Below are positions 31,023 to 38,811 of a DNA stretch of 48,571 nt, one piece after another. The notes below the pieces were generated by a model. That model was not told where the DNA came from, ran no database searches, and saw only the letters and a list, made by a program, of their open reading frames with translations. The stretch comes from Candidatus Pseudoscillospira falkowii. GTDB taxonomy: Bacteria > Bacillota > Clostridia > Oscillospirales > Oscillospiraceae. Within the stretch, counting starts at the first letter, position 1; the number at the start of each line of letters is the position of its first letter. The translations under genes were made by a program, and so were the position numbers. The stretch is taken from positions 1-48,571 of the forward strand of contig CAJFFX010000008.1 in NCBI GenBank assembly GCA_904374485.1, given 5' to 3'.

Positions 31023-31029
31023 CGGGAAA

Positions 31030-31065
31030 GAAAGCGCTGTGGACCAGAAGGTCCACAGCGCTTTT
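31030..31065. terminator. Bidirectional terminator after galE
   Basis: Perfect 15-bp arms AAAGCGCTGTGGACC and GGTCCACAGCGCTTT (31031-31064), loop AGAA, with T's on the plus side and A/T ends on both. It separates galE from the convergent DUF2812 gene. Confidence 0.9.
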
Positions 31066-31075
31066 ATGTTTCTTC

Positions 31076-32440
31076 TTACGCCGGGGCCAATGCCCGGCCG
31101 GCGGTCGCCATTTGTTCTTCCGTCAGCACCCAGTCGGCGTCCAGGGCCGCGATGCGCCCGTCCCAGCACAGAAGATATTTGCCCTGGGCCCGGCCGTCAA
31201 AATCATAGACCTGCCAGGCGCGTTCTGCGCCCCAGGGGGCGCCGTCCGCTTCCCGGTAAGTATACAGCCGCACCTCGCGGCCCGCCTCGTCGAAAGCCGT
31301 CTCACCGTCATACGCCCGGTACATTTCCTCCACGCACCACTCGTACAAAAACGGCACGTGGACATCCACCACGGTGTAGGAAAGCCAGGGCGCACCCGTT
31401 GTGGTTTCCTCCCAGTCCGCGCGCTGGCGGTATTCCGACCGGGACAGAAGGGCCGATGCTTCCAGCTGCGTTTCCGTGCGGTAGTCCGCCCCGCCGTCCG
31501 CCCCCAGCATGGCCACCGTCAGCGGCGGCTCCAGCTGCGCCTCCAGGGAAAAAGCGCCGCTGCGGGCGGCCCACAGCAGCCCACAGGTCACAGCCCCCAT
31601 CAGCGTAAAGGCCAGCACCACGTCCAGCGTCAGCGTCACGGCGCGGTTGACCCCCGCCGCCGTTCCCCGGCGCTTGAGGAAATTCTTGACGCCGTTGACC
31701 GCCAGCACCAGCACCAGAAAGCCCCCCAGCATGGCGGCCAGCGTCAGGCGCATGCCGGGCATCCGCTCCATCAGGAACACATAGACCAGGTGGAGCAAAA
31801 GCAGGACGATCAGCACCCGGATCAGGCCGCGGCAGCCCCGGGTGGGCAGAAACGCACCCTGCTCCGCCAGGCGGCGCGCCCGGCGCAGCCAGGCAAAATA
31901 CACGCCCAGGTCCGCGGCGCACCAGAGGAAGAGGGCCAGCCAGCAAAAGCCGCCCAGCAGATTGGCCGCGCTGCTCAGCAGATCAATGGGGCTGTGGATC
32001 AGCGACCAGCACCAGGATGCTCCCATCCACAAACTCAGCAGCATCAGAAGGATCTGCAGCGGCGCCTGCCGCCGGGCGATCTTTTGGATGCTCCCGATCT
32101 CCAGGGCCGGCTCCGTTTCGATGGGCACCGGGTCCTCCGCTTCATTGTAAAAGATCTGCATGGCCCCGGAGGACGCCGCAATCTTCCATCCGGCGCGATC
32201 GCAGAACGCCTGAAAGACCTGCTGCTCCGGCGTGGCCGAGGGTTCGAACGCCGAAACGGGCAGGGCGTAGGACACGGTGAAATGCAGCTTTTTTGCTTCC
32301 ATGCGGCGATAGCGCCAGCACCAGCCGGAAATACGCTCCAGCATCCAGCCCTTTTCCGCCATGCGCTCCAAATGGCGCGCCATGCCGGTGACATCGTAAA
32401 AGGAAAAAAGGGGCAGTTCCCGTTTGTACTCCTTCATCAT
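31076..32440 (-). CDS. DUF2812 domain membrane protein
   Basis: A 454-residue protein. The N-terminal about 110 residues fit DUF2812: ELPLFSFYDVTGMARHLERMAEKGWMLERISGWCWRYRR...KLHFTVSY. Hydrophobic segments follow at about 130-150, 160-185, 210-230, 235-255 and 285-305, then a soluble C-terminal domain of about 140 residues. The start at ATG 32440 overlaps the padR stop (ATGA). DUF2812 genes commonly sit behind PadR regulators in Firmicutes and are thought to respond to envelope stress, but no activity is established. Confidence 0.85.
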   Translation of the reverse strand: MMKEYKRELPLFSFYDVTGMARHLERMAEKGWMLERISGWCWRYRRMEAKKLHFTVSYALPVSAFEPSATPEQQVFQAFCDRAGWKIAASSGAMQIFYNEAEDPVPIETEPALEIGSIQKIARRQAPLQILLMLLSLWMGASWCWSLIHSPIDLLSSAANLLGGFCWLALFLWCAADLGVYFAWLRRARRLAEQGAFLPTRGCRGLIRVLIVLLLLHLVYVFLMERMPGMRLTLAAMLGGFLVLVLAVNGVKNFLKRRGTAAGVNRAVTLTLDVVLAFTLMGAVTCGLLWAARSGAFSLEAQLEPPLTVAMLGADGGADYRTETQLEASALLSRSEYRQRADWEETTTGAPWLSYTVVDVHVPFLYEWCVEEMYRAYDGETAFDEAGREVRLYTYREADGAPWGAERAWQVYDFDGRAQGKYLLCWDGRIAALDADWVLTEEQMATAGRALAPA

Positions 32441-32757
32441 GGTTCCTCCTCACGGAAAACGCGGCGATAATCCGCCGCCCGGGCGCAGAGGCTCTCATAT
32501 TCCGCGCGCAGGGCCTCCTTGCCTTTCTCCGTCAGCACATAGCTGCGGCGGCGGCCCTCGGCGCGGGTCTGGCGGATCATGCCGGCCTGCGCAAATTCTT
32601 CCAGCAGATGATACAGCGTGCCCGCGCCGACCCGGACGCGTCCGTCCGTCATGGCGCTCACGGCGTCCATAATGTCCATGCCGCAGCACTCTTCATTCAG
32701 GCACAGGAGAATATAGTACATCTGCTCCGTCAGTGTTTGGAATTTTGCCCGGGGCAT
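32437..32757 (-). CDS. PadR family transcriptional regulator
   Basis: A 106-residue winged-helix protein (MPRAKFQTLTEQMYYILLCLNEECCGMDIMDAVSAMTDGRVRVGAGTLYHLLEEFAQAGMIRQT...YVLTEKGKEAL). VGAGTLYHLLEEF corresponds to the PadR recognition helix region. ATG 32757 is placed after a G-run; the GTG three codons earlier is less likely. The first gene of a pair with DUF2812, it almost surely represses itself through the inverted boxes in its promoter. Confidence 0.92.
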   Translation of the reverse strand: MPRAKFQTLTEQMYYILLCLNEECCGMDIMDAVSAMTDGRVRVGAGTLYHLLEEFAQAGMIRQTRAEGRRRSYVLTEKGKEALRAEYESLCARAADYRRVFREEEP

Positions 32758-32775
32758 TCCTGTCACCCCCCTTAT

Positions 32776-32831
32776 TATCGAATATCGATATTCTGTAAGC
32801 TCAGTATATTATCGATATTCGATATTGTCAA
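32776..32831 (-). promoter_or_regulatory. padR promoter with two operator boxes
   Basis: A near-consensus minus-strand promoter: TTGACA (32831-32826), 17 bp, TATACT (32808-32803). The 14-mer ATCGATATTCGATA occupies the spacer (32811-32824). Its reverse complement TATCGAATATCGAT (32776-32789) lies downstream of the start point, so one box covers the polymerase site and the other the early transcript. This layout fits autorepression by PadR. Confidence 0.85.
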
Positions 32832-33020
32832 GGCTTTCCGGAAAATTTTTTGCGCATATTTTTTGCCCGGCGGCACACACTATGCCTGCGCGAAGGAACG
32901 CTTTGCGCAATTTGATCGTGCCTGGCCAAGAAAAGATCGGCTTCCCCTCCGCCCGCAGGGGCGGCAGGGAACGGGTATCGCGTCTGTTCTTTGCCGGGCA
33001 CCCGTCAGGAGGTTATGATG

Positions 33021-33191
33021 ATGTCCAGTTGTTCCTGTACCCCGAACAAGTCCATCAAGTGCTCCGTCACCCAGTGCGCCCATCACTGCAAGGACGACAA
33101 TTACTGCGCCCTGTCCAGCATCCAGGTGGGCACCCACGAGGCAAACCCCACCGAGGTGAAGTGCACGGACTGCGAGAGCTTTACGCTCTGA
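33021..33191 (+). CDS. DUF1540 cysteine-rich small protein
   Basis: A 56-residue protein (MSSCSCTPNKSIKCSVTQCAHHCKDDNYCALSSIQVGTHE...VKCTDCESFTL) with nine cysteines, several arranged as C-x4-C-x3-C-x6-C, typical of DUF1540 proteins of Clostridia that probably bind metal. Three consecutive ATG codons (33015, 33018, 33021) follow AGGAGG; 33021 has the best spacing (8 bases). No partner gene is evident. A hairpin element follows the stop. Confidence 0.85.
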   Translation: MSSCSCTPNKSIKCSVTQCAHHCKDDNYCALSSIQVGTHEANPTEVKCTDCESFTL

Positions 33192-33414
33192 TTCTTAAAG
33201 GGGGGACGTTGTCCCCCCTTTAGATCCCCCTTCGCCTTCGCACAGCGAAGGCGGTTGCGGCCGCCGCGGCCGCAAGCAGTGGTGTGCTGCGCAGGCGCAT
33301 GTCCTGCTCCGCACGATTTCAATTCAATTCGCCCTGCGGGCGAATTTCTAAAGGGCTCCGCCCCTTAGGGACCCCCATGCCGGGCGGCACCCCGGCAGAA
33401 AGGACGGCAGGCCA
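33192..33414 (+). repeat. Intergenic hairpin mosaic
   Basis: At least six hairpins are packed into 220 bp: TAAAGGGGGGAC/GTCCCCCCTTTA (33196-33221) then CCCCC; CCTTCGC/GCGAAGG; TTGCGGCC/GGCCGCAA; AATTCGCCC/GGGCGAATT; TAAAGGGgctccgCCCcTTA (33353-33370) then GGGACCCCC; and GCCGGG/CCCGGC. Elements 1 and 5 share the plan TAAAGGG, loop, CCCTTA, then a C-run, as does 24599-24565. The first can act as the DUF1540 terminator. No gene is seen. Confidence 0.75.
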
Positions 33415-33771
33415 ATGAAAAAGAACTCCCTCTACCGCATCGCCGGCGCAGCCGGCGGCTTTGTCAATGGATTATTCGGCGGTGGCGGCGGCATGGTGCT
33501 GGTGCCGCTGCTGCTGCGGGGCGGGCAGCTCCAGGCCAAGGAGACCTTCGCCAGCGCGGTGGCGATCATCTTCCCCATCTGCGCGGTGTCCTTCCTGGCC
33601 CAGCTCTTTTTTGTGGATTTTCCCTGGCTGCAGTCCGTGCCGTATCTCATCGGCGGGGCGGCCGGCGGGCTTCTTGGCGGCAAACTCTTCCGCAGCATGC
33701 CGCCGCTGTGGCTCAAGCGCATTTTCGCCCTGTTCATTCTCTACGGGGCCTGGCGGTATCTGACGGCATGA
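33415..33771 (+). CDS. TauE/SafE (TSUP) half-transporter, N-terminal half
   Basis: A 118-residue membrane protein (MKKNSLYRIAGAAGGFVNGLFGGGGGMVLVPLLL...) with four hydrophobic segments. The glycine-rich FGGGGGMVLVPLLL is the TSUP repeat motif. Full-length TauE/SafE carriers of sulfite/organosulfonate-type anions are about 250 residues and contain two such repeats; this is one. The next gene encodes the other repeat and overlaps by 4 bp, so the two probably form a heteromeric carrier. The substrate is unknown. Confidence 0.88.
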   Translation: MKKNSLYRIAGAAGGFVNGLFGGGGGMVLVPLLLRGGQLQAKETFASAVAIIFPICAVSFLAQLFFVDFPWLQSVPYLIGGAAGGLLGGKLFRSMPPLWLKRIFALFILYGAWRYLTA

Positions 33772-34148
33772 CGGACGTACTCATTGCCTGCGCCGCGGGT
33801 TTCGGCACCGGCATCCTCTCCGCCTTCGGCATCGGCGGCGGCACGCTGCTGCTGTTGGCCATGACGCTGTTTCTCGGCGTGGAGCAGGAGACCGCCCGCT
33901 GCATCAACCTGCTCTACTTCCTGCCCACCGCCCTGGGTTCCCTCCACTACCACAGGAAAAACGGCTACCTGAAAAAGGAAGCCATTGCCGGCGCCGTTCC
34001 CTGGGGCATGGCCCTGGCCGTGGCGGGCGCCGTGACCGCCGCCCTGGTGGGCACGGACCTTCTGCGCCGGGCCTTCGGATTCTACCTTTTGTGGGCCGGC
34101 GTCTCCGTGCTCCTGCCCAAAAAGAAGCAAAAGAAAAGCGGCGATTGA
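33768..34148 (+). CDS. TauE/SafE (TSUP) half-transporter, C-terminal half
   Basis: A 126-residue membrane protein starting at ATG 33768 inside the ATGA overlap with the previous gene. It has MTDVLIACAAGFGTGILSAFGIGGGTLLLLAMTLFLGV (the second TSUP repeat, GIGGG), a hydrophilic loop NLLYFLPTALGSLHYHRKNGYL, two more helices, and a basic tail KKKQKKSGD. It needs the upstream gene to make a complete transporter. The separate stop and start codons make this a gene pair rather than a sequencing frameshift. Confidence 0.88.
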   Translation: MTDVLIACAAGFGTGILSAFGIGGGTLLLLAMTLFLGVEQETARCINLLYFLPTALGSLHYHRKNGYLKKEAIAGAVPWGMALAVAGAVTAALVGTDLLRRAFGFYLLWAGVSVLLPKKKQKKSGD

Positions 34149-34232
34149 CCCGCCGCCTCCGGCTTTCTCCCTTCCCGCGGCCGCCTTTTCCGGCGGACGC
34201 GGTTTTTCATATAAAAAATTCCCTCCGGCCCC

Positions 34233-34288
34233 TTGACAATCTCTGGTTATGTGGTATATTTATATCATCACGTGATAAATACACCACA
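34233..34288 (+). promoter_or_regulatory. Promoter and operator of the DUF3796-like/XRE pair
   Basis: TTGACA (34233-34238), 16 bp, TATATT (34255-34260). A large imperfect inverted repeat spans 34250-34288: TGTGGTATATTTATATCA against TGATAAATACACCACA, centred on CACGTG. It begins inside the spacer, covers the -10 box and the start point, and is the likely site of autorepression by the XRE regulator. Confidence 0.8.
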
Positions 34289-34307
34289 TATCAAAGGAGG
34301 AATCCCG

Positions 34308-34673
34308 ATGCGTACCAAACGACCTGTCAATTATCTGGGTTTTCTGTCCCTGGTGGCCCTGCTGGCCCCCATGGGCCATCTCACCGGCGAGATCGGGTTT
34401 TACGGTTTCCTGGGCTTTCTGTACTACGTTCGCTACTTCACCGTGCTCCCCGACGAATTTTTCCGTGAAAACGTGCGCCGCGCCGCCATGGCCGCGTGGC
34501 TCAGCGAAATGGTGCTCCTGGCGCCGCTGACCTATCTCAGCTTTTTCTTTTCCGGCGCGGCGCGGGCCCTGGCCACGGGCTTCGGCCTCAGCTTTGCCGC
34601 GGCCATCTTCGTCTTCACCATCGCCCTGATGGTCTACGAGTACCGCGAAGCGCAAGGGGCCGCCGATGATTAA
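34308..34673 (+). CDS. DUF3796-like small membrane protein
   Basis: A 121-residue protein with three or four membrane helices: MRTKRPVNYLGFLSLVALLAPMGHLTGEIGFYGFLGFLYYVRYFTVLPDEFFRENVRRAAMAAW... The segment RYFTVLPDEFFRENVRRAA and the pairing with a tiny XRE regulator fit the DUF3796 group common in Firmicutes. AAAGGAGG precedes ATG 34308. No activity is known. Assignment to DUF3796 rests on memory of the family pattern. Confidence 0.7.
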   Translation: MRTKRPVNYLGFLSLVALLAPMGHLTGEIGFYGFLGFLYYVRYFTVLPDEFFRENVRRAAMAAWLSEMVLLAPLTYLSFFFSGAARALATGFGLSFAAAIFVFTIALMVYEYREAQGAADD

Positions 34674-34878
34674 GAACCGCATCAAAGAATACCGCGCCCG
34701 CTTCAACATGAAGCAGGAGGAGCTGGCCGCCCGGGTGGGCGTCCGGCGGGAGACCATCGGCAACCTGGAAAAGGGGCGCTACAACCCCTCCCTGGTGCTG
34801 GCCTGGAACATCGCCCAGGTTTTCGGCGTGACGATCGAGGAGATCTTCACCGTGGAAAACGACGACGGCGCGGAGTAA
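34666..34878 (+). CDS. Small XRE-family helix-turn-helix regulator
   Basis: A 70-residue Cro-like repressor (MIKNRIKEYRARFNMKQEELAARVGVRRETIGNLEKGRYNPSLVLAWNIAQVFGVTIEEIFTVENDD) consisting almost only of the HTH domain. It overlaps the membrane-protein gene by 8 bp. Regulators of this size with the IE(E/D)IF ending typically control their own two-gene unit. Confidence 0.93.
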   Translation: MIKNRIKEYRARFNMKQEELAARVGVRRETIGNLEKGRYNPSLVLAWNIAQVFGVTIEEIFTVENDDGAE

Positions 34879-34895
34879 AAACACATCATTTTCCA

Positions 34896-34926
34896 CCAAA
34901 AAGGCGTCCCGACGGGGCGCCTTTTC
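34896..34926 (+). terminator. Terminator of the DUF3796-like/XRE pair
   Basis: AAAAAGGCG-CCC and GGGG-CGCCTTTT arms around CGAC, with T4 at the end, 20 bp after the stop. Confidence 0.8.
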
Positions 34927-34950
34927 TCCGTTGTCCGCCGCTTTTTATTC

Positions 34951-34979
34951 TTGCGCGCCAAGGCCCGCTATACTATAAT
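34951..34979 (+). promoter_or_regulatory. Promoter of the FAD oxidoreductase gene group
   Basis: TTGCGC (34951-34956), 17 bp, TATAAT (34974-34979), 40 bp before the ATG. Confidence 0.83.
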
Positions 34980-35018
34980 AAAGAAATACAGGCACAAGCC
35001 ATTGCAAGGAGGCACCCT

Positions 35019-36605
35019 ATGCTGCGCATCGACGAGATCCATCTGGCGCCGGGGGAACCGGAAACGCTGCTGCCGGAACGGGCGGCGCGCCGGCTGCACC
35101 TGAGCGCCGCCGCTCTGGAATATTTCCGCATCGTCCGCCGCTCGGTGGACGCCCGGCGGGAGGTTTCCATCGTCTACTCCGTCCATGTGAAGGTGCGCGG
35201 CGAGGATAAGCTCCTAAAGCGCTGCCGGGACAAGCACATCTCCAAAGTCGCGTCCCAGCGCTACGCGCCGCCGTCTTCGGCCTATGGCGGATCATCCCGC
35301 CCGGTCGTCGCCGGGGCGGGGCCCGCGGGGCTGTTCTGCGCGCTGTTGCTGGCCCGGGCCGGGGCCCGGCCCATTCTGCTGGAGCGAGGCGCGCCCGTGG
35401 AACAGCGCCGCGCCGACGTGGACTTTTTCTGGAAGACAGGCCTGCTCAGCGAAGGCTCCAACGTCCAGTTCGGCGAGGGCGGCGCGGGGACGTTTTCCGA
35501 CGGGAAGCTCAACACCGGCACCCACGACCTGCGCAACCGCTGGATCTTAGAGCAGCTGGTGCGTCTGGGCGCGCCGGAGGAGATCCTGATCGACGCCAAG
35601 CCCCATGTGGGCACGGACAAGCTGTTCTTCGTGCTGCAGAACCTGCGCACGGAGCTGCTGGCCCTGGGCTGCGACATCCGCTTCGGCAGCCGCCTGAGCG
35701 ACCTCTCCATCGAAAACGGCCGCCTGACCGGCGTCCGCACCCTCTCCTGCAGCGACGATTTTATTAAGACCGACACCCTGGTGCTGGCCGTGGGCCACAG
35801 CGCCCGGGACACCTTTGAAATGCTGTACCGCCGGGGCGTTGCCATGGAGCAAAAGCCCTTTGCTGTAGGCGTGCGCCTCGAGCACCGCCAGAAGGACATC
35901 GACCTGGCCCAGTACAAGCAATACGCGGGGCACCCTTCCCTGCCCCCCACCTCTTACAAGCTCTCCTGCCATACGAGCGCCGGACGCGGGGTCTTTTCCT
36001 TCTGCGTCTGCCCCGGCGGGCAGGTGGTAGCCGCCGCCTCGGAACAGGGGCGGCTGGTGACCAACGGCATGAGCGCATACGCCCGGGACGGGGAAAACAT
36101 CAACGGCGGCCTCCTGGTGGGCGTCACGCCGGCGGATTTCGGCGGCAGCCATCCCCTGGCAGGGGTGGAATTCCAGCGCCGCCTGGAAGAAGCGGCCTTT
36201 CGCGCCGGCGGCGGCAAGTTCATCGCCCCGGCCCAGCGGGTGGAGGATTTCCTGGCCCGCCGCCCCTCGGCGGGGCCCGGGGCCGTGCTGCCCAGCTACC
36301 GCCCCGACGTGCGCTGGACGGACCTGCACAGCTGCCTGCCCCCCTTCCTCACCGAAGCGCTGGAGGAGGCGCTGCCCATTCTGGGCCGGCGCGTGGCGGG
36401 CTACGACAGCCCCGACGCTGTGCTCACGGCGGTGGAAAGCCGCTCGTCCTCTCCGGTGCGCATTTTGCGCGATAAAGAAACGTATCAGTCCCCCCTCAAT
36501 GGGCTTTACCCCTGCGGCGAAGGCGCGGGCTACGCCGGCGGCATCCTGTCCGCCGCGGCCGACGGCATCCGCTGCGCGGAAAAAATCATAGAAGCAGCAA
36601 AGTAA
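35019..36605 (+). CDS. FAD-dependent dehydrogenase-like protein (COG2509 type)
   Basis: A 528-residue protein. An N-terminal domain of about 85 residues (MLRIDEIHLAPGEPETLL...VYSVHVKVRGEDKLLKRC) precedes a Rossmann FAD-binding motif VVAGAGPAGLFCALLLARAGARPILLERG at about 95-123. Later come EGSNVQFGEGGAGTFSDGKLNTG, LVLAVGHSARDTFEML and a C-terminal FAD segment NGLYPCGEGAGYAGGILSAAADGIRCAEKI. This is the widespread uncharacterised NAD(P)/FAD-dependent oxidoreductase family of Clostridia; the substrate is unknown. AAGGAGG lies before ATG 35019. The MOSC gene follows at 15 bp. Confidence 0.9.
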   Translation: MLRIDEIHLAPGEPETLLPERAARRLHLSAAALEYFRIVRRSVDARREVSIVYSVHVKVRGEDKLLKRCRDKHISKVASQRYAPPSSAYGGSSRPVVAGAGPAGLFCALLLARAGARPILLERGAPVEQRRADVDFFWKTGLLSEGSNVQFGEGGAGTFSDGKLNTGTHDLRNRWILEQLVRLGAPEEILIDAKPHVGTDKLFFVLQNLRTELLALGCDIRFGSRLSDLSIENGRLTGVRTLSCSDDFIKTDTLVLAVGHSARDTFEMLYRRGVAMEQKPFAVGVRLEHRQKDIDLAQYKQYAGHPSLPPTSYKLSCHTSAGRGVFSFCVCPGGQVVAAASEQGRLVTNGMSAYARDGENINGGLLVGVTPADFGGSHPLAGVEFQRRLEEAAFRAGGGKFIAPAQRVEDFLARRPSAGPGAVLPSYRPDVRWTDLHSCLPPFLTEALEEALPILGRRVAGYDSPDAVLTAVESRSSSPVRILRDKETYQSPLNGLYPCGEGAGYAGGILSAAADGIRCAEKIIEAAK

Positions 36606-36620
36606 AGGAGCGAAGAGTAT

Positions 36621-37058
36621 ATGGGCAACGTATTGGCCGTGTGCGTCAGCACGGAAAAAGGCACGCAGAAACAGAATGTGGGCACCGCCGTGTTCGTGGA
36701 AGACTGGGGCATCGAGGGCGACGCCCACGCCGGCAAATGGCATCGGCAGGTCTCCCTGCTGTCCCACGAAAAGATCGAGGCCTTCCGCGCCCGGGGCGCC
36801 CAGGTGGAAGACGGCGCCTTCGGCGAGAACCTGGTGGTCTCCGGCATCGACTTCCGTTCCCTGCCCCTGGGCACAAAGTTCCAGTGCAACGACGTGGTGC
36901 TGGAGCTGACCCAGATCGGCAAGGAATGCCACAACGGCTGCGAGATTTACAAGATCATGGGCGACTGCATCATGCCCCGGGAGGGCGTGTTCACCCGGGT
37001 GCTCCACGGCGGCTCCATCTCCGTGGGCGACACCCTGCGCATCCTGGAGGACGCCTGA
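36621..37058 (+). CDS. MOSC domain protein
   Basis: A 145-residue MOSC (molybdenum cofactor sulfurase C-terminal) protein: DWGIEGDAHAGKWHRQVSLLSHEKIE, then GAFGENLVVSGIDFRSLPLGTKF and a C-terminal LELTQIGKECHNGCEIYKIMGDC, where the conserved cysteine may carry sulfur. In Clostridia such small MOSC proteins often sit with molybdopterin genes, but here the neighbours are an FAD oxidoreductase and a dehydrogenase. AAAGGAG precedes the ATG. Confidence 0.92.
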   Translation: MGNVLAVCVSTEKGTQKQNVGTAVFVEDWGIEGDAHAGKWHRQVSLLSHEKIEAFRARGAQVEDGAFGENLVVSGIDFRSLPLGTKFQCNDVVLELTQIGKECHNGCEIYKIMGDCIMPREGVFTRVLHGGSISVGDTLRILEDA

Positions 37059-37116
37059 GCGCCCCGCTCCCCGCCCCACACCCTGGCTATCGCATTATTT
37101 TGGAGGTAACACATTC

Positions 37117-38085
37117 ATGACCGGAACCATCGGAATCAAAGCGGATTTTCTCACCAGCAAACACAAGCGCGACATCGAACACGTCGCGCTGAACAACAAT
37201 CTCAAGATCCATTACTTCACCGACGAGGCGGATATGGACGCCGTCATCGGCCAGTGCGAGATCCTGTACGGCTACATCCCCCCGGAAAAGCTGCGCGCGG
37301 CATCGTCCCTGCGCTGGCTGGCCTGCGCCTCCTCGGGCGTGGAGCAGTATCTGGCAGAGTATCTTTACCCCAACCCCGGCGTCATCCTGACCAATTCCGC
37401 CGGGGCCTACGGCATCACCATCAGCGAGCACATTCTTATGACCATGCTGATGCTCATGCGCCGCATCCCGGAATACCACGCCGTCGTCTCCGCCCACCGG
37501 TGGGAGGACCTGGGCCGCATCCGCTCCATTTACGGCAGCGTGATCACCGTCATCGGAACCGGCGACATCGGCACAGCCTTCGCCCAGCGGGCCAAAGCCC
37601 TGGGTGCCGCCCACATCCGCGGCGTCCACCGCACCAATAAGCCCCTGCCCCGCTGCTTTGACGAGAGCTATGCCGTGGAGGATCTGGACTTTGCCCTGGC
37701 CGGGGCCGACGCCGTGGTCATGTGCGTCCCAGGAACGAAGGAGACCGAGAACCTCATCACCCGGGAGCGGCTGGGCCTTTTGAAAAAGACGTCCGTCCTC
37801 ATCAACGTGGGCCGGGGCAGTTCCCTGGACCAGGACGCCCTGATGGACGCCCTGAACCGCGGCGAGATCGCCGGCGCAGCCCTGGACGTGACCACCCCGG
37901 AGCCCCTGCCGGCGGACCACCCCCTGTGGAACACCCGCAACCTGATCATCACCCCCCACGTGTCCGGCAATATGACCCTGGACATCACCTGCGACCTGGA
38001 CGTTCACATGTTCTGCGACAATCTGGTGCGCTACTGCCGCCAGCAGCCCATGAAGCACATCGTCGAGCGCAGCGTCGGCTATTGA
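37117..38085 (+). CDS. D-isomer-specific 2-hydroxyacid dehydrogenase family protein
   Basis: A 322-residue NAD(P)-dependent dehydrogenase. The nucleotide fold is VITVIGTGDIGTAFAQRAKALGA (a GxGxxG variant). The catalytic triad is likely Arg in LINVGRGSSLDQDAL, Glu in DVTTPEPLPADHPLW, and His in LIITPHVSGNM. Related proteins reduce 2-oxo acids such as glyoxylate or phenylpyruvate; this sequence alone does not say which. TTGGAGG lies 12 bases before ATG 37117. Confidence 0.92.
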   Translation: MTGTIGIKADFLTSKHKRDIEHVALNNNLKIHYFTDEADMDAVIGQCEILYGYIPPEKLRAASSLRWLACASSGVEQYLAEYLYPNPGVILTNSAGAYGITISEHILMTMLMLMRRIPEYHAVVSAHRWEDLGRIRSIYGSVITVIGTGDIGTAFAQRAKALGAAHIRGVHRTNKPLPRCFDESYAVEDLDFALAGADAVVMCVPGTKETENLITRERLGLLKKTSVLINVGRGSSLDQDALMDALNRGEIAGAALDVTTPEPLPADHPLWNTRNLIITPHVSGNMTLDITCDLDVHMFCDNLVRYCRQQPMKHIVERSVGY

Positions 38086-38104
38086 GCGACGGAAAGGAGC
38101 CGCT

Positions 38105-38629
38105 ATGTTTTTCTTCAACAAAAAAAGCCCCGAGGAAAAAGCCGCGGAGCATCTGGAAAAATTGCGCCGCACCGAAGGCGACCGCGCTTTCGGCGGCGCA
38201 CTGCTGACCCCTGCGGGCGAACTGTCCCTGGCAGACATCTGCGTGATGCGTCTTGCCCCCGATGAGCAGAACCTCATTGTGGAGTGCCGCCGCAAACGGC
38301 TGGTCATCCCCTATGCCGACCTGCGCGGCATGACTACCTCCAGCGAAGCAGAAATTGCCCGCGGCGAAAGCTCGATTTCCGCTCTGGAGATGAATGCTTT
38401 GATCGAGGGCGACGCCGGGCAGTTTCTCGGCCCCCTGAGCAAAACTGTTACCTCCCGCGCCCGTTGGTTTCTGCAATTGGATTATGTCGATGGAACCGGC
38501 GTCCCATCCCACTTGATCTTTATCGCCTACAGCATGCGCGGCCCCTACATCGCCGGCAGCAAACTTTATGCCGCCGCACTGTTTGAAGAAACCGTTGCCG
38601 ACATCATCGCGCGGCGCGAAGAGCGCTGA
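38105..38629 (+). CDS. Hypothetical cytoplasmic protein
   Basis: A 174-residue protein with no signal peptide or membrane helix, starting MFFFNKKSPEEKAAEHLEKLRRTEGDRAFGG after AAAGGAG. The N-terminal short hydrophobic-plus-charged stretch leads into an alternating strand pattern (LIVECRRKRLVIPYADLRGM; RARWFLQLDYVDGTGVPSHLIFIAY) suggestive of a PH-like or small beta-barrel domain. It begins 19 bp after the dehydrogenase, so probably shares its mRNA. I do not recognise a family. Confidence 0.8.
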   Translation: MFFFNKKSPEEKAAEHLEKLRRTEGDRAFGGALLTPAGELSLADICVMRLAPDEQNLIVECRRKRLVIPYADLRGMTTSSEAEIARGESSISALEMNALIEGDAGQFLGPLSKTVTSRARWFLQLDYVDGTGVPSHLIFIAYSMRGPYIAGSKLYAAALFEETVADIIARREER

Positions 38630-38711
38630 AAAAGTTTCGTTTGTAAAATCCAGCGCAGGAAATCGACCCTTTTCTTAAGAAAATTTTACGCATTTTCCAA
38701 GGGATACCCCA

Positions 38712-38740
38712 TTGTTATTTCGGCCGATCCGCGGTATGCT
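38712..38740 (+). promoter_or_regulatory. Promoter of the PLC-like gene
   Basis: TTGTTA (38712-38717), 17 bp, TATGCT (38735-38740), within the 180-bp AT-rich gap after the hypothetical gene. Confidence 0.7.
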
Positions 38741-38811
38741 TATGGTAGGGACAGATCGCCGCGGCGCGTGCGTTCCGTTCCTGTTCATACTGCTGAGAGG
38801 AGATGGTTCCG

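Noticed and set aside
33415..34148. Frameshifted single TauE/SafE gene
   Set aside because: Each half has its own start in a proper ATGA overlap, and each encodes a complete four-helix repeat, so a gene pair explains the data better than an error.
36621..37058. Molybdopterin biosynthesis cluster around the MOSC gene
   Set aside because: None of moaA, moaC, mogA or moeA is nearby, so the MOSC protein cannot be tied to cofactor synthesis from context.
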